A stretch of DNA of 64,000 nt from Flavimaribacter sp039888615 (lineage in GTDB: Bacteria; Pseudomonadota; Alphaproteobacteria; Rhizobiales; Rhizobiaceae). The notes below the pieces were generated by a model. The model did not search any database and was not told where the DNA came from. It saw only the letters and a list, made by a program, of their open reading frames with translations. The stretch lies in NCBI GenBank assembly GCA_039888615.1, contig JBDQQS010000015.1. One strand, given 5' to 3'. The stretch's first letter is position 1. Each line of letters opens with the position of its first letter. Both the position numbers and the translations under genes were made by a program. Positions 33,444-42,652 of this stretch are shown here, piece after piece.

Positions 33444-34636
33444 CCGATTTCCCTTTCCGCATTGAACAGTCTGACCAGCGGCCGCATGGCGAGCACGCCG
33501 AGAAACGGACCGATTGCGAGGCACGCCAGCAGCGTCGGCCAGCCGAACGCGGCCGCGAATAGCGGCGTAATCTGCACGGTCGCCACGGTCAGCAGGAAAC
33601 CGAGAGCCGTTTGCAGCGTCAGCAGGCTGCCGGCCCATTCGGGCGGGACGAAATCCGCGACCAGCGCCGAAAACTGCGCCGAGTCCGGGATCACAGCGAT
33701 GCCCCACAGCACGAAAAGCGCAAACGTCAGCGCCGGAGGCCCGCCAAAACTGAACGCTGTAAGGATGGCGAGCGATCCACTGGCGATCATGGCGATGATC
33801 GCGACCCGCGCCTTGCCGATCCTGTCCGCATAAAGGCCGGCGATGACGCAGAACGGAGCGCCCGCCGCGATAGACACGAAGGCCGTCAGCTTGCCCAGGC
33901 TGCGCGCCGCTTCAGGATCGAGCGTGAGCGCATAGGAGGCTGCCGCCGCCGCGGCGCCCCAGGCCCACAGGACATAGAGTTCCCACATGTGGCCGAAATA
34001 GCCGAGATAGGCCGAGCGCACGCGCGCATCCGTCCACGCCAGCCTGATGGCCTCCGGACGAAAGGCCGGCGCGCGGCGATGATAGGGGCCAAGCTCTGAA
34101 ATCAGCACCAGGCATCCGCCGGCCGCGGCAACCAGCGAGCCGGCGCCGAGCGCCATGCGCCAGTCAGCCCCGCCGAGAAAGGCAAGTCCGTAGGGAACCG
34201 ATTTCCCCAGCGTCAGCATGCCGACGAGAATCCCGACCAGCAGGCCTCTGTCCCGCAAACCCCATCCGACAGTGATTTTCATGCCGACCGGATAGACGCC
34301 CGCCATCAGCGCGCCGGTTGCAAAGCGCAGCAGGACCGCGCCGAACCCATCAATCGGGATGAGCAGCAGAAGCGCATTGGCGCCGGCCGTCGCGACCGCG
34401 CAGGTCGCCAGCAGCTTGCGCGGATCCAGCCGGTCGGCGAGCCCCGAGACGGCGATCGTGAGGGCGCCTATGACAAATCCAGCCTGGACGGCGCTCGAAA
34501 GCAGTGATTGCCGGGCCTTCGTCAGCCCGACCTCGGCGGAAATCTCAGGCAGGATCGCCGCCGTCATGAACCACAGGCACATCCCGGACGCGGTGGCCGC
34601 GAGAAGAAACAGAAGCGTGCGCGCCTTGGGGGTCAT
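33440..34636 (-). CDS. MFS transporter
   Basis: The 398-residue protein shows 12 hydrophobic segments in two halves. It has the major-facilitator loop ALTIAVSGLADRLDPRKLLA after helix 2 and the equivalent AGLYADRIGKARVAII after helix 8. Substrate and direction cannot be read from the sequence. It is flanked by an Lrp regulator on the same strand, 56 bases upstream of its start, and might be co-transcribed with it. It converges on TRAP operon 3. Confidence 0.85.
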   Translation of the reverse strand: MTPKARTLLFLLAATASGMCLWFMTAAILPEISAEVGLTKARQSLLSSAVQAGFVIGALTIAVSGLADRLDPRKLLATCAVATAGANALLLLIPIDGFGAVLLRFATGALMAGVYPVGMKITVGWGLRDRGLLVGILVGMLTLGKSVPYGLAFLGGADWRMALGAGSLVAAAGGCLVLISELGPYHRRAPAFRPEAIRLAWTDARVRSAYLGYFGHMWELYVLWAWGAAAAAASYALTLDPEAARSLGKLTAFVSIAAGAPFCVIAGLYADRIGKARVAIIAMIASGSLAILTAFSFGGPPALTFALFVLWGIAVIPDSAQFSALVADFVPPEWAGSLLTLQTALGFLLTVATVQITPLFAAAFGWPTLLACLAIGPFLGVLAMRPLVRLFNAEREIG

Positions 34637-34692
34637 CGACTGTCATGCCTGAGAAATGAAACGGCGCAACCATACAGCGACGCGCAAACGAA

Positions 34693-35160
34693 CTAAACCG
34701 GAATGTAGGAGGCCTTTTTGATTTCCTTCAGCACCACATTGGTCTTGACGTGGGCGATCCCCGGAATGCGAAACAGGAACGTTTCGAGAAAGCTGTTATA
34801 GGCGTCGAGGTTCCGGCAGATCACCTTCAGGTGGTAGTCGGCGTCGCCGGTGGTCGAGAGACACTCAAGAACCTCCTCGCGCGCCATGACCCTGGCGATG
34901 AAATCCTCCACATGGTTGCTGTCCTGTCGGGCGAGGCTGATATGCACGACGGCCTGGAACCCCCAGCCGGCTTTTGCGCTGTCGACAACAGCTGCGTAGC
35001 GCTCGATGAGCCCCGCCTTTTCCAGCGCATTGACGCGCCGCCAGCAGACCGATGCCGACAGGCCGACTTTCTCGGCGAGCACCTGGTTCGACATGCGGCC
35101 ATCCTGTTGAAGCAGCCTCAGGATCTGGCTATCGCGGCTGTCAAGATTCTCCGGCGTCAT
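34693..35160 (-). CDS. Lrp/AsnC family transcriptional regulator
   Basis: The 155-residue product has the N-terminal AsnC helix-turn-helix (LLQQDGRMSNQVLAEKVGLS, then VCWRRVNALEKAGLIERYAA) and the C-terminal RAM domain (YHLKVICRNLDAYNSFLETF). The RAM domain binds amino acids and mediates multimer assembly. It is divergent from the indolepyruvate oxidoreductase/aminotransferase operon. By analogy with other Lrp-type regulators it probably senses an aromatic or branched amino acid and controls that operon through the repeats at 35186-35256. Confidence 0.9.
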   Translation of the reverse strand: MTPENLDSRDSQILRLLQQDGRMSNQVLAEKVGLSASVCWRRVNALEKAGLIERYAAVVDSAKAGWGFQAVVHISLARQDSNHVEDFIARVMAREEVLECLSTTGDADYHLKVICRNLDAYNSFLETFLFRIPGIAHVKTNVVLKEIKKASYIPV

Positions 35161-35185
35161 ACATATCTTTCATTTTTCCGATGAA

Positions 35186-35256
35186 TTTCGGTTAAATTAT
35201 CCAACAATTACTCAGTATCCAACAAGATTGAAAGGAAATTCCAGCTTTTTCGGTTA
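35186..35256. repeat. Paired direct repeats in the Lrp/indolepyruvate oxidoreductase promoter region
   Basis: TTTCGGTTA occurs at 35186-35194 and again at 35248-35256, and TATCCAACAA occurs at 35198-35207 and 35216-35225. Repeats 62 bases (near six helical turns) and 18 bases apart in a divergent regulator region suit a multimeric Lrp-type protein. Binding is inferred. Confidence 0.6.
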
Positions 35257-35298
35257 GAATTGTTCCAGCATGCATTTCGGACGTCAGGGAGAAGGCGC

Positions 35299-38200
35299 AT
35301 GACTGCAGCATCAGAGCAATTCGACCGCGACTACGTCCTTGACGACCGCTACGACCGGAACGATGGACGCGTCTATCTGACCGGCACACAGGCGCTCGCC
35401 CGCATTCTGCTCGACCAGGCCGCGCGCGACCGCGCGGCCGGCCTGAACACGGCGGGCTTTGTATCAGGTTACCGCGGATCGCCGCTCGGCGGCGTCGATC
35501 TCGAACTCTGGCGCATCAAAAACCGGCTGAAGGACAACCACATCGAGTTTCTTCCGGCCGTGAACGAGGATCTCGCGGCGACCGCAATGCTCGGCTCGCA
35601 GCAGGTCGAGACCAATCCCGACAGACAGGTCGACGGCGTATTCGGCCTCTGGTACGGCAAGGGACCGGGCGTCGACCGGGCGGGCGACGCGCTCAAGCAT
35701 GGCAACGCCTACGGCTCCTCTCCCCACGGCGGCGTTCTCGTCGTCGCCGGAGACGATCACGGCTGCGTCTCGTCCTCCATGCCGCATCAGTCGGACGTCG
35801 CCTTCATGGCCTGGTTCATGCCGACGCTGAACCCGGCGAGCATCGGCGAATATTTGCAGTTCGGCGAATATGGCTACGCGCTCAGTCGCTATTGCGGCAT
35901 GTGGGTCGGCTTCAAGGCGATCTCCGAGACGGTGGAGGCGGCCGCCTCCGTCGCGTTGCGCGCCTCACGGCAATTCCTCGCGCCCGATCACGCCATACCG
36001 GAATCCGGCCTGCACTACCGCTGGCCGGATCTGCCCGGCCCGCAGATCGAGGAGCGCATGGAGGCGAAGAAGGAGGCGGTCTTCGCCTTTGCCGAGGCCA
36101 ATCCCATCGACCGCCGGATTTATGGCGTAAAGAGCGCCAGCTTTGGCATTGTCACCACCGGCAAGGGCCATCTCGACCTGATGGAGGCGATGCGGCTTCT
36201 GGGTCTCGACGAAGCCGCCTGCCGCGCCATCGGAATCGACATCTACAAGGTCGGCATGGTCTGGCCGCTTGCGCGCCGCGACGCGCTGGATTTCGTGCGC
36301 GGCAAGCGCGAGGTGCTGGTGATCGAGGAAAAGCGCGGCATCATCGAAAGCCAGTTCAAGGAATATTTCTACGACTTCCCGGGCGACAAGCCGGACCACA
36401 TGGTCGGCAAGCGCGACGAGGACGGAAACCGTCTCGTGCCGTGGACCGGAGAGCTCTCGCCGATGCAGCTCGCGCCGATCGTCGCCGGCCGCCTCGACCG
36501 GTTGTTCGGCACGGACGAATACGGCAGGCGGGCGGCGCAACTGACAGGGGCTGCAAATCAGCCCATCGAAATCAGGGCCGGCGCGCGCACGCCCTATTTC
36601 TGCTCCGGCTGCCCGCACAACACTTCGACGAAGGTTCCGGAAGGATCGAAGGCGCTCGCCGGCATCGGCTGCCATTTCATGGCGAGCTGGATGGATCGCG
36701 AGACATCCTCCCTCATCCAGATGGGCGGCGAAGGCGTCAACTGGGCCGCCTCTTCGAAATTCACCGGCAACGGCCACATCTTCCAGAATCTCGGCGAAGG
36801 CACCTGGTATCATTCCGGCTCCATGGCGATCCGGCAGGCAATCGCCGCCGGCGCCAACATCACCTACAAGATCCTGTTCAACGACGCCGTCGCCATGACC
36901 GGCGGCCAGCCTGTCGACGGACCGGTCAGCGTCGAGACCATCGCCCATGAGGTGCGCAGCGAGGGCGTTGAGCGCATCGCGCTGGTCTCCGACGAACCGG
37001 AGAATTTCTCCCTGTCCAAGCTGCCTGCCGGCGTGACTCTGCACCATCGAAAGGACCTCGACCCGGTGCAGCGGGATTTGCGGGACGTGAAAGGCGTCTC
37101 CGTGCTGATCTACGCCCAGACCTGCGCTACGGAAAAACGCCGCCGCCGCAAACGCAAAACGATGGAGGATCCGGAGCGCTTCGTCGTCATCAACGACCTC
37201 GTCTGCGAGGGATGCGGCGACTGTTCCGTTCAGTCCAACTGCCTCAGCGTCGAACCGAAGGAGACGCCTTTCGGCCGCAAGCGCCAGATCAATCTGTCGA
37301 CCTGCAACAAGGATTTCAGTTGCCTCGACGGCTTCTGTCCGAGCTTCGTCACCGTTGAGGGCGCCAAACGCCGCAAGACCCGGCCCGATGTGGTCGACAG
37401 TTCCGGCCTGGTTGCGATGCTGGACCAACCGCTGCTCCCCACTCTTGATGAACCTTACGACCTGCTGGTTACCGGCGTCGGCGGCACCGGCGTCGTCACC
37501 GTCGGCGCGCTGATCACCATGGCCGCGCATCTCGAAAACAAGGGGTCTTCGGTGCTCGACTTCACCGGTTTCGCACAGAAATTCGGACCGGTCCTGAGTT
37601 ACATCCGCATCGGCGAGACGCCGGACGCGATCAACCAGGTGCGCATCGACTGCAACGCGGCCGACGCGCTGATTGGCTGCGACATCGTCGTCGCCTCATC
37701 GCCAAAGGCTTCGGCGACCTACCGTCCCGGCATGGCGGCCGTTCTCAATCTCGCTGAAATGCCGACGGGCGAAATCGTCCGCTTCCGCGACGCGGACCTC
37801 GCGATCGACCGCCGCATCGAGTCGATCAGGCGCGCTATCGGTCGCGATGACATTCCGTCAGTCGACGCCAACGCGTTGTCCGCGCGCCTGCTGGGCGACA
37901 CCGTTTTCGCCAACGTGATGATGCTCGGCATGGCCTGGCAGGCGGGGCTCGTTCCGGTCTCGCTGGAGGCGCTCATGCGCGCGATCGAACTCAACAGCGT
38001 CGCCGTCGAAACCAACAGGAAAGCCTTCGACTGGGGTCGCATAGCCCAGGCGCGGCCCGATCTCGTTCCGGGCGACGCGGACGAACAGACGGTCATCGAA
38101 ACGCTGGAGCGGACGATCGCCCGACGCGAGGCGTTTCTCGAAGATTATGCGAACCGTAGATACGCCGAACGCTATCGCGCCCTCGTCGATCGCGTCCAGG

Positions 38201-38775
38201 CGCGCGAGAAAGAGCAGGGAACCGGGGGCGTCACGGAGGCCGTCGCCCGATCCCTCTTCAAGCTGATGGCCTACAAGGACGAATACGAGGTCGCCCGTCT
38301 GCATGCGCGTCCGGCGTTTCTGGAGGAACTGAAGGAAAAATTTGAAGGCGATTTCCGCATTCGCTACCATCTTGCCCCGCCGCTTGTCCCCTCGGAGAAG
38401 GACTGGCGCGGGCGGCCGCCCAAGCGCGCCTTCGGCCCGTGGATGCTCTCGGCCTTCCGGGTCCTCAAACATATGAAAGGCTTGCGCGGCACGCCGCTCG
38501 ATCCGTTCGGGTACACGCAGGAGCGTCGCATGGAGCGGGACCTCATTGTCTGGTACGGTAAGATCGTCGAAACCTGCCTGAAAGATCTCGACCGCGACAA
38601 TCAGCGCCAGTGGCGGGCGGCGCTTGCGCTGCCGATGGACATAAGAGGCTATGGACCGGTCAAGCAAGAAGCGGTAGCAAGGGTTCGAACCGACATGGCC
38701 CGCAGGCTTTCGGAACTGGACACACCACCGAAGCCGGCGCGAAGCGCACCGACCAGGGAAATGCACAATGTTTGA
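35299..38775 (+). CDS. Indolepyruvate ferredoxin oxidoreductase, fused type
   Basis: The 1158-residue protein fuses all parts of a 2-oxoacid:ferredoxin oxidoreductase. The N-terminal alpha portion has GTQALARILLDQAARDR and FVSGYRGSPLGGVDLE. The thiamine-diphosphate region is near residues 430-560 (ARTPYFCSGCPHNTSTKVP and GGEGVNWAASSKFTGNGH). A cysteine-rich segment near 635-690 (VCEGCGDCSVQSNC, CNKDFSCLDGFCPSF) probably holds Fe-S clusters. The gamma domain has LLVTGVGGTGVVTVGALI near residue 720. It decarboxylates aryl-pyruvates to aryl-acetyl-CoA. The ATG at 35299 was preferred to 35260. It overlaps the downstream aminotransferase by 8 bases. Confidence 0.92.
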   Translation: MTAASEQFDRDYVLDDRYDRNDGRVYLTGTQALARILLDQAARDRAAGLNTAGFVSGYRGSPLGGVDLELWRIKNRLKDNHIEFLPAVNEDLAATAMLGSQQVETNPDRQVDGVFGLWYGKGPGVDRAGDALKHGNAYGSSPHGGVLVVAGDDHGCVSSSMPHQSDVAFMAWFMPTLNPASIGEYLQFGEYGYALSRYCGMWVGFKAISETVEAAASVALRASRQFLAPDHAIPESGLHYRWPDLPGPQIEERMEAKKEAVFAFAEANPIDRRIYGVKSASFGIVTTGKGHLDLMEAMRLLGLDEAACRAIGIDIYKVGMVWPLARRDALDFVRGKREVLVIEEKRGIIESQFKEYFYDFPGDKPDHMVGKRDEDGNRLVPWTGELSPMQLAPIVAGRLDRLFGTDEYGRRAAQLTGAANQPIEIRAGARTPYFCSGCPHNTSTKVPEGSKALAGIGCHFMASWMDRETSSLIQMGGEGVNWAASSKFTGNGHIFQNLGEGTWYHSGSMAIRQAIAAGANITYKILFNDAVAMTGGQPVDGPVSVETIAHEVRSEGVERIALVSDEPENFSLSKLPAGVTLHHRKDLDPVQRDLRDVKGVSVLIYAQTCATEKRRRRKRKTMEDPERFVVINDLVCEGCGDCSVQSNCLSVEPKETPFGRKRQINLSTCNKDFSCLDGFCPSFVTVEGAKRRKTRPDVVDSSGLVAMLDQPLLPTLDEPYDLLVTGVGGTGVVTVGALITMAAHLENKGSSVLDFTGFAQKFGPVLSYIRIGETPDAINQVRIDCNAADALIGCDIVVASSPKASATYRPGMAAVLNLAEMPTGEIVRFRDADLAIDRRIESIRRAIGRDDIPSVDANALSARLLGDTVFANVMMLGMAWQAGLVPVSLEALMRAIELNSVAVETNRKAFDWGRIAQARPDLVPGDADEQTVIETLERTIARREAFLEDYANRRYAERYRALVDRVQAREKEQGTGGVTEAVARSLFKLMAYKDEYEVARLHARPAFLEELKEKFEGDFRIRYHLAPPLVPSEKDWRGRPPKRAFGPWMLSAFRVLKHMKGLRGTPLDPFGYTQERRMERDLIVWYGKIVETCLKDLDRDNQRQWRAALALPMDIRGYGPVKQEAVARVRTDMARRLSELDTPPKPARSAPTREMHNV

Positions 38776-39952
38776 AAACGTACAGGCCGCCCCCGCCGAC
38801 AAGATCCTGGGGCTGATGATGCAATTCCGCGAGGATCCGCGGGACAACAAGCTCGACCTCGGCGTCGGCGTCTACAAGGACAGCCACGGCGACACGCCGG
38901 TCCTCTCCGCCATCAAGTCGGCCGAATTGCGCCTGTTCGATTCCCAGAAAACCAAAGCCTATGTCGGCGTCCAGGGCGACAGGGAATTCTGCGTCGAGAT
39001 GGGTTCGCTGGTGCTTGGCGACAGCGTGTCCATGGACAGGGCGCGGATCTGCCAGGCGCCGGGCGGCACCGGCGCACTGTCGATCCTTTCCATGCTGATC
39101 GGACGCACGGCGCCGGATGCGACCGTCTGGGTCTCCGATCCGACATGGCCGAACCACATGCCGCTGCTCAAGAACGCGCATCTGAAGACGCAGCAATACC
39201 CCTATTACGACACGAAGAACGGCAAGCTGCTGTTTGCCGGGATGATGGAAGCGCTGTCGGTGGCGAAGCCCGGCGACGTACTGCTGGTCCACGGCTGCTG
39301 CCACAACCCGACCGGCGCCGATCTCGACCTCGAACAATGGACGGCGATCGCCGATCTGTGTCTGGAAAAAAGTCTGCTGCCCTTTGTCGATTTCGCCTAT
39401 CTCGGCTTCGGCGACGGGCTCGAGGAAGACGCAGCCGGCCTGCGCCTTCTCGCTTCGAAAGTTCCGGAAATGCTGATCGCAGCCAGCTGCTCGAAGAATT
39501 TCGGCGTTTATCGCGAACGCGTAGGCGCGGCGATGATCATCGCGGCGGCGCCGGCGCAGGCCGAAGCGACCTTCACGCAGCTGATGTCGGTGACCCGCGC
39601 CGTCTATTCGATGCCGCCGGATCATGGCGCGGCGATCGTGCGCATGGTGCTGACGGATCCGCATCTGAAAGGCGAATGGATCACCGAACTCACAACAATG
39701 CGGAACCGCATGCTGAAGCTGCGATCCGGTTTCGCCGAAGCGCTGCGTCGCGAATCCAATTCCTCGCGCTTTGATTTCATCGCCGACCAGCGCGGCATGT
39801 TCTCCCGCCTCGGCATCGCGCCGGAAGAGATCGATCGCATCCGCGCCGATCACGGCATCTATATTGTGGGCGACAGCCGCATCAACATCGCCGGCCTTCC
39901 GGACAACCGGCTTGACGAGGTGGCGCGCGCCATCGTGTCGTCGATCGAGTAA
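38768..39952 (+). CDS. Aromatic/aspartate aminotransferase (TyrB/AspC type)
   Basis: The 394-residue class I aminotransferase has LDLGVGVYKDSHGDTPVL at the N-terminus, GGTGALSILSMLIG, HGCCHNPTGADL and CSKNFGVYRERVGA with the PLP lysine K243, the pattern of the aspartate/aromatic subfamily Ib. Its ATG lies within the last codons of the indolepyruvate oxidoreductase gene. The pair can therefore deaminate aromatic amino acids to aryl-pyruvates and then oxidise these to aryl-acetyl-CoA. Confidence 0.92.
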   Translation: MFENVQAAPADKILGLMMQFREDPRDNKLDLGVGVYKDSHGDTPVLSAIKSAELRLFDSQKTKAYVGVQGDREFCVEMGSLVLGDSVSMDRARICQAPGGTGALSILSMLIGRTAPDATVWVSDPTWPNHMPLLKNAHLKTQQYPYYDTKNGKLLFAGMMEALSVAKPGDVLLVHGCCHNPTGADLDLEQWTAIADLCLEKSLLPFVDFAYLGFGDGLEEDAAGLRLLASKVPEMLIAASCSKNFGVYRERVGAAMIIAAAPAQAEATFTQLMSVTRAVYSMPPDHGAAIVRMVLTDPHLKGEWITELTTMRNRMLKLRSGFAEALRRESNSSRFDFIADQRGMFSRLGIAPEEIDRIRADHGIYIVGDSRINIAGLPDNRLDEVARAIVSSIE

Positions 39953-39958
39953 CGCTTT

Positions 39959-39980
39959 CCGGCGGCTGACCCGCCGCCGG
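39959..39980. terminator. Hairpin between converging aminotransferase and methyltransferase genes
   Basis: CCGGCGGC (39959-39966) and GCCGCCGG (39973-39980) form a perfect 8-bp stem with a 6-base loop, 6 bases after one stop and 6 bases before the other. T tracts are weak, so its terminator role is probable but not certain. Confidence 0.6.
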
Positions 39981-39986
39981 TTCGCC

Positions 39987-40802
39987 TCAACGCCGTTCGC
40001 CGATCGTCACCAGATACTCGCGCTTTATGTGCAGCAGACCGTCCGCTGTCTCATAGCGCGCGTGATAGGCGTCGAGGTCCCGGATGAAGGCGGCGCGGAC
40101 GTCGCCCTCCAGCCTGTCCATGACATCGCGCACCGGACCGAACCCGCGCATGTACCAGTTGCGGATATGCTCCGGGGTATCGTGATAGGCGTTGCTCACG
40201 CCGCGCTCGAACGTCAGATTGAATGAACCGCCGAGTAGCCTTTCGACGCAATCCGGGTCGCCCCAGTCGAGCGGGGAACGCTCCGGCGCCGGCGCCTGGC
40301 CGTGCTTCGCGATCAATCCGAAGAATTCGGCGACGCTTCCGCCGGGAACCCAGGTCGCGAGCGCCAGCCGGCCGCCCGGCCGGCAAACCCGCGCGAGTTC
40401 CGAAGCAGCCTTTTCGTGATTGGCCGCGAACATCACTCCGAAGGTCGAGATCACCCTGTCAAATTGCGCGTCGGCAAACGGCAGATCTTCCGCGTCGGCC
40501 TGCATGAACCGGACCTGCGGACAGCCGGGTCCTGAGAGATTGACGGCCGCCTCGAGAAGCGTTTCGGAGATGTCGACGGCGATAACCTCCGCGCCGCTGC
40601 GCGCCACGTTGCGCGCCGTCCAGCCGGTGCCGGTCGCCACATCCAGCGCCGCGTCGCCGGCGGATGCAGCAAGCCGCTGGGCCGCATGGGCAAGCGCGTC
40701 GGATATGACGAAACTGATATCGTCATAGTCCCTGCCGCCTTTGCCCCAGAGCCGGGCTGCCTCCTGGTGATGGGGAAGAACAGTCGTATCCGTGTCGAGC
40801 AT
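39987..40802 (-). CDS. Class I SAM-dependent methyltransferase
   Basis: The 271-residue protein has the SAM-binding Rossmann motifs: motif I ALDVATGTGWTARNVA, acidic loop VIAVDISETLL, QADAEDLPFADAQFDRVIST (motif IV region), and LARVCRPGGRLALATWVPG. It resembles the UbiE/COQ5-like small-molecule methyltransferases. The acceptor is unknown. It is divergent from an HxlR regulator, which probably controls it through the palindrome at 40860-40872. Confidence 0.88.
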   Translation of the reverse strand: MLDTDTTVLPHHQEAARLWGKGGRDYDDISFVISDALAHAAQRLAASAGDAALDVATGTGWTARNVARSGAEVIAVDISETLLEAAVNLSGPGCPQVRFMQADAEDLPFADAQFDRVISTFGVMFAANHEKAASELARVCRPGGRLALATWVPGGSVAEFFGLIAKHGQAPAPERSPLDWGDPDCVERLLGGSFNLTFERGVSNAYHDTPEHIRNWYMRGFGPVRDVMDRLEGDVRAAFIRDLDAYHARYETADGLLHIKREYLVTIGERR

Positions 40803-40859
40803 TTTCGCCTCCTTGCGTTTGTCATGTGGAGGAGACCACGCGCCGGCGGATGAAAACAG

Positions 40860-40894
40860 TACACGAAGTGTAGTATTCGCCAGCTACAACGAAT
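40860..40894. promoter_or_regulatory. Palindromes between the methyltransferase and HxlR genes
   Basis: TACACGAAGTGTA (40860-40872) is a dyad with a GAA centre. It is followed by ATTCG (40875-40879) inverted as CGAAT (40890-40894). Both lie in the 122-base divergent region, upstream of GGGAGGAAG, the ribosome site of the regulator gene. Likely operator for the HxlR protein; inferred. Confidence 0.62.
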
Positions 40895-40924
40895 GGTATT
40901 CTCTGCTCCAGGGAGGAAGACGCC

Positions 40925-41614
40925 ATGAAGACCTACGGTCAGTTCTGCCCCATCGCCAAGGCTTCCGAAGTTTTCTGCGAGCGATGGACGTCGCTCATCC
41001 TGCGCGACCTCTCTGTCGGCGCCACCCGGTTTTCACAATTGCAGCGGGGCATTCCGCTCGCTTCGCCCACCATGCTTTCCCGGCGTCTGAAACAGCTGGA
41101 GGCGGAAGGCGTCGTCGAGCGACGCAGGGCCGAGGGCCGGCAAAGCTGGACCTATCACCTGACGCCCGCCGGCGAGGAATTTGTGCCGATCGTCATTGCG
41201 CTTGGCGTTTGGGGCCAGCGCTGGACGCGCCGCCAGCTTCAGGAACACGAAATCGACCTGGATCTGCTTCTCTGGGCCATGGAAAACAGCGTCAATCCGG
41301 CCGCCTTCAAAAAGGAACGCGCCGTCGTCGAGATCCAGTTCACCGATCAGCCCGCCCACAAGCGCCGCTGGTGGTTCCTTAACGAGAAGGAGCGCTGCGA
41401 ATTGTGCATCAAGGAGCCGGGCTTCGACGTCGATCTCTATGTGAGATCGGATCTGCCAACGCTGATCTATGTCTGGCGGGGAGACATGTCCCTGACGCAA
41501 GCTCTGAAGGCGGACCGGCTTGAAGCGCATGGCGACCGAATGGCTAGAAAGACGCTGCGCGCATGGCTGGGCGTCAGTTCACTCGCCCACGTGCAGCCGG
41601 CCGGGCATGAGTAA
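40925..41614 (+). CDS. HxlR family regulator with extra C-terminal domain
   Basis: The 229-residue protein has an HxlR-type winged helix in its first 105 residues (FCPIAKASEVFCERWTSLIL, then GIPLASPTMLSRRLKQLEAE and the wing GRQSWTYHLTPAG). Simple HxlR proteins stop there. Here a further domain of about 110 residues (KRRWWFLNEKERCELCIKEP and DLYVRSDLPTLIYVWRGD) resembles the SCP2-like tail found in some longer members and may bind a hydrophobic effector. Two cysteines near the N-terminus (C8 and C19) could make it redox- or electrophile-sensitive. It is divergent from the methyltransferase gene. Confidence 0.87.
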   Translation: MKTYGQFCPIAKASEVFCERWTSLILRDLSVGATRFSQLQRGIPLASPTMLSRRLKQLEAEGVVERRRAEGRQSWTYHLTPAGEEFVPIVIALGVWGQRWTRRQLQEHEIDLDLLLWAMENSVNPAAFKKERAVVEIQFTDQPAHKRRWWFLNEKERCELCIKEPGFDVDLYVRSDLPTLIYVWRGDMSLTQALKADRLEAHGDRMARKTLRAWLGVSSLAHVQPAGHE

Positions 41615-41628
41615 CGCCCGGGCTCGCG

Positions 41629-42459
41629 TCAGCTGGTCTTGCGGATGAAGGACTTGTAAATATAGCCCTTGCTGCCGTCATAGACGACTTCACACCAGTG
41701 GCGGCATGACTCGTCCGTCTTGATCGCCGCGTTGGCCGGCACCACCTGCATGACGCGGGAGCTGTTGGTCGGGGCGGAGCGCAGATTGACGGCCTTCGTC
41801 GTGCGGCCTGCCACCAATCCGTCGTCATCGGCTTGCGGCGCTTTCTCGGCGACCTTTTCCGACTTTTTGGCCGGCTCCGGCGTCGTCGCCGCATGCTCGG
41901 ACGTAAGCGACGGCAGGATCACCTCCGTGACGCCGTCTTCCTCGAGCGGCTCTTCCATCGCGACGAGCTTTTCTTCCGTGTCGGCGATCGCAATGTCTTC
42001 GGCGTTGCGGTCGATCGATCCTGTCCGCGCCGTGTCGATTTCCGATTCCACCCAGGCGTTGGCGAGACGCACCGCGGCGACGTCCTGGCGCAGCAACGGG
42101 TTGATCCGCTTCGCCGTTTGCTTGGGCTCCGGCGCTTCTCCGGTTGAAACCGGGGCCCTGACCCGAACCACGCGGGCGCGTTTGGATGGTATGGAGGCAG
42201 TTTCGGTCGCCGGCGCTTCGAAGGAACGCGCGTCCTCCGGCGTAACAACGGCGACCGTCTGCGCCATCCTGATTTCGGGTTTTTCTTCTTCCGGCGCTGC
42301 GCCGACAGTCGTGAAATCCGGCGCCAGAGCCGTGCCAATACCTATTCCGGCAAGAGCGAAAACCGCGAGCGGCAAAAGGTGCCGCGCCTTGCGCGTTTCC
42401 GGGTCTGCGCCGATTCTCCGGACGTCCCTATCGGACATGTGTCCGTTTTGCCTGTCCAT
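41629..42459 (-). CDS. Membrane-anchored bacterial SH3-domain protein
   Basis: The 276-residue product has a short cytoplasmic N-terminus and one transmembrane helix or uncleaved signal (HLLPLAVFALAGIGIGTALA, about residues 28-48). A long low-complexity linker rich in Glu, Pro, Ala and Thr follows. The C-terminal SH3b domain (about 215-276) includes GRTTKAVNLRSAPTNSSRVM and CEVVYDGSKGYIYKSFI. Such domains often bind peptidoglycan, so a periplasmic cell-wall role is likely. The ATG at 42459 was chosen over a GTG at 42486 and an ATG at 42438. Confidence 0.82.
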   Translation of the reverse strand: MDRQNGHMSDRDVRRIGADPETRKARHLLPLAVFALAGIGIGTALAPDFTTVGAAPEEEKPEIRMAQTVAVVTPEDARSFEAPATETASIPSKRARVVRVRAPVSTGEAPEPKQTAKRINPLLRQDVAAVRLANAWVESEIDTARTGSIDRNAEDIAIADTEEKLVAMEEPLEEDGVTEVILPSLTSEHAATTPEPAKKSEKVAEKAPQADDDGLVAGRTTKAVNLRSAPTNSSRVMQVVPANAAIKTDESCRHWCEVVYDGSKGYIYKSFIRKTS

Positions 42460-42596
42460 GAATCCCGTCTCCGCATTACTTTTCACCCTGCACTAAAACG
42501 GCAGTTTCGGGCGAAAATCGGGTCGCGAATTCACATTGCGTTTACTATGTTAACATGTGGTGATATTCGCCACGACGCACTGGCGCGCGCGGACAC

Positions 42597-42626
42597 AAAA
42601 AGACCGGCGTCGCGAAGACGCCGGTC
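42597..42626 (-). terminator. Rho-independent terminator of the autotransporter gene
   Basis: GACCGGCGTC (42602-42611) pairs perfectly with GACGCCGGTC (42617-42626) around a 5-base loop. On the minus strand it is followed by TTTTT (42601-42597). It lies 27 bases after the autotransporter stop. Confidence 0.9.
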
Positions 42627-42652
42627 CTGTGATTTTCGGTGTTGGGTGAGGT

